From Alkalihalobacillus alcalophilus ATCC 27647 = CGMCC 1.3604 (GTDB lineage: Bacteria > Bacillota > Bacilli > Bacillales > Bacillaceae_D): 14,483 nt of DNA. The stretch spans positions 1 through 14,483 of the forward strand of contig NZ_ALPT02000096.1 in NCBI RefSeq assembly GCF_000292245.2, written 5' to 3'. How positions within the stretch are numbered: position 1 is the first letter of the stretch; the number at the start of each line of letters is the position of its first letter. Shown here in pieces: positions 8,080 to 14,483 of this stretch. The translations under genes were made by a program, and so were the position numbers. The notes below the pieces were generated by a model. It was given only the letters and a program-made list of their open reading frames with translations. It was not told where the DNA came from and ran no database searches.

Positions 8080-9388
8080 TAAAGTAATTCAAATTTTCAA
8101 AGAGGAAAAGGGCTTTCAACGCCTTTTTTCTCTATTTTACGAAAAGTACAGGAGTTATGAACGCATAGAGAAAGGTATAAGTATATCAATCGAAAATCCA
8201 ACAAAGGATGAAAAAAATGCTATAGGGGGATTAATGGGATTAGATTACTCGAAAAAGAGTGAAATCAAAATAACAGCATCTAAGTTTGAAAAAGCACTGA
8301 AAAACACTGTATTCGAAAAAGCTATTTCAGATATTACCCTTCAAGAAATAGTTCAAGCATACTTTGGTGAAGAGTTAATTAGTAAGAAGAAAGAGCATAA
8401 TATTTTTGTTGAAGAAAGGGATACGTTTTTTCTAAGTTATACATTATTACCTCATTCAGAATTAATGAAAAAAGTAATTCAATGGTTAAGTAAAGAAGAA
8501 AACAAAAATAATAGATATTACTATCTTTATAAACAAGATAGAATGGAACTTCAAAGAATAATGGATGATATATCAACGTTACTTTCCATGTTCCCGTTGC
8601 AAGAGCCAATTTATTTACCTATATTCTCTTCGATGGTAACAAAGAATCCACACTCTTTCGACATGGATAAAGACAGAGGGAAAATTTTGCTTTATACACT
8701 ACAGGTGTTGGAAGAGATTGAATATGGGAAACAAATATCAAATAAGCAAGATGCTGAAGAAATAAGCGCTTTATTATTTAAGTACAACATATTACGAGAT
8801 GATTTGTTTAATTATGTAACGGTTTATAATGTGTTAGGAAGAAAACAAGATGGTGAAGAAAGTAAATTATTAAAAGGTCTACAAGACGAGCAGTCAGTAA
8901 TCAATCTCCCTTTGAGAGAAGTAATGGACTTAAGCGAAATTACTGCTAGTAATAATAAAATCTTCATGGTTGAAAATTCATCTGTGGCATCCTATCTCAT
9001 TTCTGAAACCAAAAAGACGGGCATCAATGTTTCCATCGTGTCTGGCAATGGGATGCTAAATATCGCAACACTTCGTTTTCTTGATATTTTTGTTGAGAGT
9101 GGAGGACTGGTATACTATGCGGGAGATTTTGACCCTGAAGGATTAATGATTGCACAAAAATTATTACAACGCTATGATTCCGCCATGAAACTATGGAGTA
9201 TGGGAACAGTTGATTATGGCTTAGCTTTATCTAACGAATACATAACAGCAAGTAGTCTATCTAAGTTAATAAATAGTGTAAAACATCCAAGCTTAATGGA
9301 ATTAAAAGATGAAATATTAAAACAAAAAAAAGCCGGCTTCTCAGAAAATTTATTATCAAAACTTCTTAAAGGGCTAGAAATCGGGTAG
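8063..9388 (+). CDS. jetD: Wadjet JetD, TOPRIM-domain nuclease (DUF3323/DUF2399 type)
   Basis: Predicted nuclease of the Wadjet complex, related to the topoisomerase VI A / Spo11 TOPRIM fold, which cleaves small circular DNA after extrusion by JetABC. The 441 residues show an N-terminal helical arm (about 1-280) and a C-terminal TOPRIM domain. The metal-binding glutamate is E304 in FMVENSS, and the DxD pair is D355/D357 in YYAGDFDPEGL, with E359 following. All key TOPRIM acids are therefore present and the nuclease looks active. The ATG at 8063 overlaps the end of jetC by 17 nt, with GAGGT at 8050-8054 as ribosome binding site. Assignment is supported both by the motif and by its place as last gene of the cluster. 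No clear terminator follows its stop. Confidence 0.9.
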   Translation: MSQQLDKVIQIFKEEKGFQRLFSLFYEKYRSYERIEKGISISIENPTKDEKNAIGGLMGLDYSKKSEIKITASKFEKALKNTVFEKAISDITLQEIVQAYFGEELISKKKEHNIFVEERDTFFLSYTLLPHSELMKKVIQWLSKEENKNNRYYYLYKQDRMELQRIMDDISTLLSMFPLQEPIYLPIFSSMVTKNPHSFDMDKDRGKILLYTLQVLEEIEYGKQISNKQDAEEISALLFKYNILRDDLFNYVTVYNVLGRKQDGEESKLLKGLQDEQSVINLPLREVMDLSEITASNNKIFMVENSSVASYLISETKKTGINVSIVSGNGMLNIATLRFLDIFVESGGLVYYAGDFDPEGLMIAQKLLQRYDSAMKLWSMGTVDYGLALSNEYITASSLSKLINSVKHPSLMELKDEILKQKKAGFSENLLSKLLKGLEIG

Positions 9389-9445
9389 AAATATATTTTC
9401 ATATAATGGTATATAGATATTTATAGTATTTTAATTTCCACTACT

Positions 9446-9476
9446 CAATTAATCATTGATATTAGCGAATTAATTG
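9446..9476. repeat. Inverted repeat in the gap after jetD
   Basis: CAATTAAT at 9446-9453 and ATTAATTG at 9469-9476 are perfect 8-bp arms around a 15-nt spacer. The arms are AT-rich and no T tract follows, so this is not a normal intrinsic terminator. It could be an operator, a leftover element end, or chance in AT-rich DNA. Confidence 0.35.
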
Positions 9477-9521
9477 TAACGAAGAAAGTGGTATGATAGA
9501 AAAAGAAATTGTATAATGCTT

Positions 9522-9597
9522 TAACTTCCAATGACACCGGGCAACATTGTTAAAGGTGGTGATGTAATGTTGAAGGTGTTATCCAATAACTTCCAAT
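9522..9597 (+). repeat. 11-bp direct repeat pair near the hsdR remnant
   Basis: TAACTTCCAAT occurs at 9522-9532 and again at 9587-9597, 65 bp apart. The second copy codes for part of the conserved-looking NNFQS of the hsdR remnant; the first is in non-coding sequence. This may be a small duplication made during decay, or chance. Confidence 0.3.
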
Positions 9598-9772
9598 CCA
9601 TTAAGCGAAACATGACCATTGACTGGAGTATTCGTAAATGCGTTATAGCTAAATGAGGATATCTGTCAAACACTTATAAAGAAGTATTAAATCTACTGGA
9701 TATGCAAGAGCTTACCATAGATACAGTAATGGCAAACAGAACTAATAGCAGAGAATAAAGTCGTTAGACTTT
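9543..9772 (+). pseudogene. Degraded 3' end of a type I restriction subunit gene (hsdR)
   Basis: The frame from about 9543 reads GGDVMLKVLSNNFQSIKRN then MTIDWSIRKCVIAK and stops at TGA 9654-9656. Adding one A before that stop lets it continue MRISVKHL, and further shifts give a KKY-like segment, then DMQELTIDTVMA and, after one more shift, a TELIAEN-like tail. This order matches the C-terminal helical domain of type I restriction HsdR proteins, whose consensus is roughly TIDW, then AKMR, VKxLLKKYGYPPD and a final QxExxAE. At least three indels are needed to follow it, so it is a dead fragment. The rest of hsdR is absent from the window. It records an earlier restriction system at this locus. 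Identification is from memory of the family. Confidence 0.7.
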
Positions 9773-9897
9773 CACGATGAATCAGTACTATATATGTAAA
9801 CTATTATTTAAGGCAGAAGTATTCGAGAAATTTTGCTTTACTGTAGTTAATTTAATTCGAAGTATAAGCAACAAATAATAATAAGGGGGAAATTTCA

Positions 9898-10107
9898 GTG
9901 GAATATTTTAATATAATAGCTAGCATAGCATCTATATTATCATTAATTATCGCCTTAATTACTTTGAATAAGGTGGTTAACATTTATAATAATTTATTTA
10001 TTGATAAGAGTAGAAAAACAGACAATTCGAACCATTCATCCCAAAACATCAAAACACGTGATAACACCAATACTACTATTAATCAGGTTGGGAGGGATAA
10101 GAAGTGA
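9898..10107 (+). CDS. Small single-pass membrane protein with C-terminal assembly-like motif
   Basis: A 69-residue protein starting at GTG, with a strong ribosome binding site (AAGGGGGAA just upstream). Residues 4-24 form one hydrophobic helix (IIASIASILSLIIALI). The basic residues that follow (K25, K37, R39, K40) predict a C-terminal tail inside the cell. The tail is polar and N/T-rich and ends with IKTRDNTNTTINQVGRDKK. Residues 49-63 align without gaps to residues 19-33 of the next protein (10 of 15 identical). The QVG near the end recalls RHIM-like or amyloid-type motifs, but the match is loose. The gene overlaps the next by 4 nt (GTGA), so the two are probably translated together. I do not recognise a named family. 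A membrane anchor or membrane-disrupting effector controlled by its partner is an inference. Confidence 0.75.
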   Translation: MEYFNIIASIASILSLIIALITLNKVVNIYNNLFIDKSRKTDNSNHSSQNIKTRDNTNTTINQVGRDKK

Positions 10108-13100
10108 AGTCATTTTTACGACGGCTTTTCGATAAAAATGGGGGAGGTTATCCTGTACAAATTATTGAAACTAGGGATAACCAAAAAACTACTATTACTC
10201 AAAATCAGTATAATATTATGACTGAAAGTAAAGAAGGTTCAGCTTTAATTAGAACATTAATTGAACAAAGTGGTAGTGCGAATGAGACTCCATCAAAAGA
10301 GTTAATATCAAAACTATTAGATGAAACCATTAAAAATATTAAAAGTTTCATTAATGCAGGTAACATAAATGAAGCTTTAAAGTTAATAAATGGCTTGGTT
10401 TCATCTTCAGGTTTTAATTTACTTCCTACTGAAGAACAATCACAAATACTATATTACTCAGGCGTTATAAACTTAGATAGAGAAAATATTGAAGGTGCTC
10501 GTAATGATGCAAATAGTATATTGGTTTTAGAAGGGCAGGTAAAAAAAGGATATGAATTAGAATTAAAAATTGCTGCTATGACTGGTGAAAGAAGAGATTT
10601 CGAGTTGGTTTTAGGAAAGCTTTGTGCAATTGGATTGACTAATGAAGAATTTTTAGAGCAACAGATTTTTTTCGAGGTGTCAATTGGAAATTTTGAGGAA
10701 GCAATTAAGATAGGCACAGTAGAAGATAATAAAATTGATAAAATGCTTATTAACAGAAAAAACGCTCTTTATTATTTGGGAATAGCATTTTTGAACACCT
10801 CACACTTTAAGGTTGCCTATGAACTTATTTCTAAATCTATTGAAAAGGAGAATTCAAATTATAAGCAATACTTAATAATTCTTGCAGAGATACTTCCTTG
10901 TATTAACAAGCCTATTAAATTTTCAAGCTCAAGTAATGGATTTGAACATCCTAAAAAAGATTTACTAAATGTTAAGCTAGTAGAACTTCTTAAGTTGAGA
11001 GAATATGCTGAAAAAAAGAGCATTGAATTTCAAGTCGATTATTGGGGATATGTCTTAACTCTTAAACTATTTGTTAACCCTCAAGAAATACTAACTGATA
11101 TTAGTGAATTACCGGAGGAGATTAAAAACAAAGAACCGGTTAGGTTAATGCTCGCGGAGTATTATTTCGTCTTAAAATCTTACGATGAAGCAATACACAT
11201 CTATGAAGAGTTATATGGAAATACTAAGAATAGGAATATCCTTGAGAAGATAATTGTGTGTCTATATGAAAAAGAAGACTATAAGGGGATAGTCTCTCTC
11301 ATTGAAAATACAAAAGCGATTACGGTAGAAACAGCATATTCCGACATAGTTACCCTATATATTATTGCATATAAAAAGGTAAGTGAATATGATAACTTGA
11401 TAGAAAAAATAAATGAACTTGAAAATATCTACAAAAATGAATCTTTATTCTACAATATTGCTGCAAGGGTAGTACATGGGGAGGATAAAGAATTAGGAGT
11501 CAGGTACTTATCTAAAGCTTTAGAAAAAGTAGATGAAAACGTGACAACGGATGAAATATTTATTATCTCTGAGACATGTAAAATCATGCAGCGTTTAGAT
11601 TTTGGAATTGAACTACTACAAGCAATTAATACAGACACAACCTCGTTAAAAATTGAATTAGCCAAGTTTTTAGTTGATACTCAAGATGCAACAAACATAG
11701 AAAAAGCTAATAGGATTTTAGAAGAAATCCCTGAAAATGAAATAAATTCAAATGTTCTAGACTTGCGTGCTCATATAAATTTATACAATGATAATTATAA
11801 GGAAGCGCTGAATATATTAACAGTATTATATCAAGAAGTGCCAAATGATTATACAGCATACTTAATTATTTTGTCGAAGCTAAACATAAATGATGATAGT
11901 AATGCTGAATTATATGTTCGCCACCTTTTACGTAGTGAAAATCCAGTCTTTTTGATGATGGGTGCATTTGCACAAAAAGTATTATTAAGTGAAATTAATG
12001 CAGGGGTTAAGAACGCATATAAGTCTTTAGCTATTTTAAAAGATAAATATGTTGAACAAATATACTTTCAGTACATCGCATTCTTTTTACCTTTTGCTGG
12101 TGAAACATTGGAGGGTGTTTCCATACCAAAAGAAAAAGTTGATATAGACTGTGTTGTCAAAATTGTTGATAACGATGGTGAGAGTAGGTTTATCTGTATA
12201 GAAAAGGGAGGTTTAGATGGAGAATACTACTTAAACTGTGAGCGTTATAATGAGAATTCAGAGATAGCGCTTCTATTATTAGGGATGAAAAAGGGCGAAA
12301 AAGTTTGTATTTGCGATAGTAATTATACTATTGAAGAAATATTTGATAAGTATTTCTATGTTTATCAACATTGTGCTCAAAAGCATTTTGAGATAAATCC
12401 TGAATCAAAGGGTTTACGTCAGTTTTCGTTTGATAAAGACGACCCTTACCAACTTATAGAAAAGATGGTACCTATCCTTTCTGAGAATTACGAGAAAAAG
12501 AAGAGGATAATTGAACAAGTTCAGAGAGCCCAATTACCGTTAAGTAGTGTAAGCAATCAAGATTATTCACTTATGTTTGATGTGATTCATCATTTTTATT
12601 GGAGTAAAGACGAAATTTTCAATTCAGGAAAACCTATACCAAGGCAACTTGGTGAAAGCGATAGAATAGTAATAGATTTAACAACTTTAGTATTTTTGAA
12701 GGTTATCGATAAGTTGGAGGTACTTGATATATTTAAGGACCGAATTCATATTACGCAATCTACGTATAATGTTATCGAGCAGTCTTTCAATAAATCAAGG
12801 GAAACAGAAAATACTGTTGGCACTATGTATCTTGAAGAAGGTTTACATCCAAGAATCAACAGAATTACACCTGAAGACCATAAGAGGAACATGGAATTAT
12901 GGAGAGATATACTTTTAGCGGTGAGAACATTTAATATTTGCGATGAGTTAGATGTACCAGATTTAATACCCGCCAGATTGAATGTTGATATAGAGCCAAT
13001 TGTTTTGGCGCATAAACTTAATGGAGTTTTTATATCTGAAGATTTGTTTATAAAAAATTTAAAACAGTATATGTACCCTGGGTCACTATGTACTAATGTA

Positions 13101-13550
13101 ATGTCATTATTAGATAGTTATTACAATGTTAACAAGGACAAATATTGTGAATATCTAGATTTACTGTTAGAACTAAGCAAGAATAAGTATTATTCTATTT
13201 GTACACCAAACAATTTAGTTAATATACTTAAGGAATGTATCTTAAAGCAGCAAATACTTTTAGCTGAAGGTACTCCTTCTAATAAATTTATATTAACAAT
13301 AAAAAACCTATTAAGTGATAAGCGCTTTGTAAGAGTACACCTATCTATTATACGAGATATTATTCACATGCTTTACGACATGAGGATTGATATAAAGGCA
13401 ATAACATTATTGGAAATGTTAATAAAAGAGGTGAAAGTAGCATCTACAATGTTTAATGTGGATACTTTATTAATTACATTTATTCTAGAACCTTGTGGGT
13501 TAGACGTAATCAAAGAAGAATTTATAAATAGTATTTATAAAAGAGTTTGA
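10104..13550 (+). CDS. Large TPR-like / GreA-C-like / PIN-like multidomain protein
   Basis: A 1148-residue protein starting at GTG within the GTGA overlap, with GGAGGGAT just upstream as ribosome binding site. Visible parts: an N-terminal motif at residues 19-33 shared with the preceding membrane protein; TPR-like helical repeats over about 60-650 (for example EALKLINGL, YDEAIHIYEELYG, YKEALNILTVLY); a beta-rich segment at about 680-735 ending EIALLLLGMKKGEKVCI, which resembles the C-terminal domain of GreA/GreB; then a PIN-like domain at about 853-1010 with candidate acidic residues D858 (IVIDLTTL), E892 (YNVIEQ) and D980 (FISEDLF); and about 130 helical residues at the end. No signal peptide. 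It is probably a cytosolic sensor with an RNase-type effector domain, recruited to the small membrane partner. The domain calls are by eye: the PIN and GreA likenesses are moderate, the repeats clear. Confidence 0.75.
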   Translation: MKSFLRRLFDKNGGGYPVQIIETRDNQKTTITQNQYNIMTESKEGSALIRTLIEQSGSANETPSKELISKLLDETIKNIKSFINAGNINEALKLINGLVSSSGFNLLPTEEQSQILYYSGVINLDRENIEGARNDANSILVLEGQVKKGYELELKIAAMTGERRDFELVLGKLCAIGLTNEEFLEQQIFFEVSIGNFEEAIKIGTVEDNKIDKMLINRKNALYYLGIAFLNTSHFKVAYELISKSIEKENSNYKQYLIILAEILPCINKPIKFSSSSNGFEHPKKDLLNVKLVELLKLREYAEKKSIEFQVDYWGYVLTLKLFVNPQEILTDISELPEEIKNKEPVRLMLAEYYFVLKSYDEAIHIYEELYGNTKNRNILEKIIVCLYEKEDYKGIVSLIENTKAITVETAYSDIVTLYIIAYKKVSEYDNLIEKINELENIYKNESLFYNIAARVVHGEDKELGVRYLSKALEKVDENVTTDEIFIISETCKIMQRLDFGIELLQAINTDTTSLKIELAKFLVDTQDATNIEKANRILEEIPENEINSNVLDLRAHINLYNDNYKEALNILTVLYQEVPNDYTAYLIILSKLNINDDSNAELYVRHLLRSENPVFLMMGAFAQKVLLSEINAGVKNAYKSLAILKDKYVEQIYFQYIAFFLPFAGETLEGVSIPKEKVDIDCVVKIVDNDGESRFICIEKGGLDGEYYLNCERYNENSEIALLLLGMKKGEKVCICDSNYTIEEIFDKYFYVYQHCAQKHFEINPESKGLRQFSFDKDDPYQLIEKMVPILSENYEKKKRIIEQVQRAQLPLSSVSNQDYSLMFDVIHHFYWSKDEIFNSGKPIPRQLGESDRIVIDLTTLVFLKVIDKLEVLDIFKDRIHITQSTYNVIEQSFNKSRETENTVGTMYLEEGLHPRINRITPEDHKRNMELWRDILLAVRTFNICDELDVPDLIPARLNVDIEPIVLAHKLNGVFISEDLFIKNLKQYMYPGSLCTNVMSLLDSYYNVNKDKYCEYLDLLLELSKNKYYSICTPNNLVNILKECILKQQILLAEGTPSNKFILTIKNLLSDKRFVRVHLSIIRDIIHMLYDMRIDIKAITLLEMLIKEVKVASTMFNVDTLLITFILEPCGLDVIKEEFINSIYKRV

Positions 13551-13608
13551 TATTTAAGTTTTTTCCTCTGTACAAGTTCTGTAATTAGCGGTGAAAAACG
13601 ATTTTTCA

Positions 13609-13639
13609 AAAAAACTAGGATGGATAATCCTAGTTTTTT
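13609..13639 (+). terminator. Intrinsic terminator after the two-gene unit
   Basis: Arms 13609-13621 and 13627-13639 are perfectly complementary over 13 bp (core ACTAGGAT / ATCCTAGT) around the 5-nt loop GGATA. A-rich sequence flanks the left arm and six T residues end the right arm, so it could work in both directions. It lies about 60 nt after the stop of the 1148-residue gene and ends that transcript. A small hairpin (GAAAAA / TTTTTC, 13592-13606) precedes it. Confidence 0.85.
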
Positions 13640-13659
13640 ATTTAACTTCAATAAAAAAA

Positions 13660-14073
13660 TCATTCTGGAGGTATTGTCGTTTTAGAATTATACATAACGT
13701 TTTGCATATTAGTTATTACTTCTTTAAAAGTGGTCCAATTTACCCCGACTTCTTTTATATTTTCATAATTATCATTTATATAAGGAGCGCTCCACATTAA
13801 TATACGCATTCGTTGTTCTTGTAAATATTGCTTTAAATGTTTAGTATAAAAAACATTTAATGAATTGAATTCATTATTTGATTTAAAGAAAACTTCTTCT
13901 AAAAGCTCTCCAGAGTCAGATAAATTGACAATTAATCCCCAACTAATAAAATCACCTTCGTTATTTATTGAATTTCCAATTAAAAATGGAATATTAGATT
14001 CAAAAGTTAAAACAACTTCTAAAGAGTGCGTATCTAAACAATAAAATTTTGGATAGTTACTATAATGCAGCTC
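13660..14073 (-). pseudogene. 5'-truncated gene remnant, unknown family
   Basis: On the minus strand the frame is open for 137 codons, from just after a TAA at 14074-14076 to the TGA at 13660-13662. It looks like real protein: it contains FYCLDTHSLEVVLTFES, GDFISWGLIVNLSDSGELL, a helical FYTKHLKQYLQEQRMRI, then MWSAPYI and a final KTTIPPE. There is no ATG, GTG or TTG before the methionine in QRMRI, so the natural start has been lost. I do not recognise the family. The bidirectional terminator at 13609-13639 would also serve as its 3' end, which supports its having been an expressed leftward gene. Confidence 0.5.
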
Positions 14074-14378
14074 TTATTGGAAAAAAAGTGAAAAATTCCA
14101 TTAGTGGTTTAGGAATATATTCTATTAGCGAACAATCTGATATTTCATTTTATGTGATGTATGTTTGTTCAGCTAAGGTTGCTGGTTCGGTAGATATTAC
14201 ACCCAAGAAATTAAGTATAATTCAGGTGGAGGAGTTTACTGAAGAGAACATTAAAAGATGTGCCGAATATGTTCATGAAAAATATCAAACACTAGGCGGA
14301 AATAATACAGTGGCAAAAGGAACGAATTTAATTGATGCAATCTTACAGGATGAATTTATAAAAAAGTCATTTAGCTAA
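14049..14378 (+). CDS. Hypothetical protein, probably 5'-truncated
   Basis: A frame open from 14022 to a TAA at 14376-14378; the first usable start is TTG 14049 (109 residues), with GTG 14088 as an alternative. Neither has a good ribosome binding site. The protein seems genuine by composition: a beta-rich first half (LGIYSISEQSDISFYVMYVC) and a helical end (ENIKRCAEYVHEKYQTLGG, then TNLIDAILQDEFIKKSF). I do not recognise it. It is divergent to the remnant on the other strand and overlaps its truncated end by some 25-50 bp, so both probably lost their 5' parts in one rearrangement. It may be a C-terminal fragment rather than a working gene. Confidence 0.45.
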   Translation: MDSYYNAALIGKKVKNSISGLGIYSISEQSDISFYVMYVCSAKVAGSVDITPKKLSIIQVEEFTEENIKRCAEYVHEKYQTLGGNNTVAKGTNLIDAILQDEFIKKSFS

Positions 14379-14388
14379 CATTCTGATA

Positions 14389-14406
14389 GAAATTTAGTTA
14401 AATTTC
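14389..14406. other. Weak hairpin after the last plus-strand frame
   Basis: GAAATTT (14389-14395) and AAATTTC (14400-14406) form a 7-bp stem with the 4-nt loop AGTT. There is no T tract on either side beyond the stem, so terminator function is doubtful. Apart from it I see no supported feature between 14379 and the window end. Confidence 0.25.
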
Positions 14407-14483
14407 AACCTCACTTCATCACGGGGAATCATATCATAAGTAATTGTGAATTTATGTACTTAAAGTAACGGGTGCTAGTAAAA

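Noticed and set aside
9780..9897. Promoter of the two-gene unit.
   Set aside because: Several AT-rich hexamers (for example TATAAG near 9865) exist, but none has a -35 partner at 16-18 bp.
13591..13800. Plus-strand open frame of 69 codons.
   Set aside because: It runs through the strong terminator and is antisense to the more protein-like minus-strand remnant.
14394..14459. Minus-strand stretch of about 21 codons (KFTITYDMIPRDEVRLKF) ending at a stop, resembling the C-terminus of a gene.
   Set aside because: An in-frame stop lies directly upstream and the window ends soon after, so it is too short to call; it could be the tail of a decayed leftward gene.
1..14483. CRISPR arrays, tRNA or rRNA genes, insertion sequences.
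   Set aside because: No regularly spaced repeats, no cloverleaf-like stretch and no transposase or terminal inverted repeats were seen on reading both strands.

Overview
The window is AT-rich, uses ATG and GTG starts behind strong GGAGG-type ribosome binding sites, and ends an operon with a U-tract hairpin terminator. This fits a low-GC Gram-positive bacterium, most likely a Bacillus-type Firmicute; the species cannot be told from the sequence. It reads as an anti-plasmid/anti-phage defence island with clear signs of turnover.

Positions 1-1132 hold a WYL-family transcriptional regulator (HTH plus WYL domain). It is broken by one in-frame amber codon (839-841), so its C-terminal domain (872-1132) is detached. 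Upstream, a near-perfect palindrome (core 42-56) lies where the -35 element of the best promoter candidate should be, which is the expected place for an autorepressor operator.

Positions 1187-9388 hold a four-gene Wadjet condensin-nuclease operon of the DUF2397/DUF2398/TIGR02680/DUF2399 kind (type III in the published scheme, from memory): jetA (kleisin-like), jetB (KITE/MukE-like), jetC (SMC ATPase) and jetD (TOPRIM nuclease). Spacing is tight or overlapping throughout. jetC is split into two overlapping reading frames exactly at the boundary between its N-terminal coiled coil and its hinge region. A seven-A tract there, in the phase of an A_AAA_AAA slippery heptamer, would by -1 slippage join the halves into one 1390-residue protein. 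Programmed frameshifting, phase variation, mutation and homopolymer sequencing error all remain possible.

Positions 9389-9897 contain no intact gene. They carry a degraded 3' end of a type I restriction subunit gene (hsdR) with several indels, an inverted repeat and an 11-bp direct repeat.

Positions 9898-13639 hold a two-gene unit: a 69-residue single-pass membrane protein, then, overlapping by 4 nt, a 1148-residue protein with helical TPR-like repeats, a GreA/GreB C-terminal-like domain and a PIN-like nuclease domain, followed by a strong terminator. The membrane protein's C-terminal tail and the big protein's N-terminus share a 15-residue motif (10 identities, no gaps), suggesting that the two assemble through it. 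I know of no described system with this composition; it is the best candidate here for a new defence module.

Positions 13660-14378 hold two back-to-back reading frames of unknown function that both lack proper starts and meet at about 14022-14073, which looks like a recombination scar. The last 105 bases show only a weak hairpin and a short possible gene end on the minus strand.
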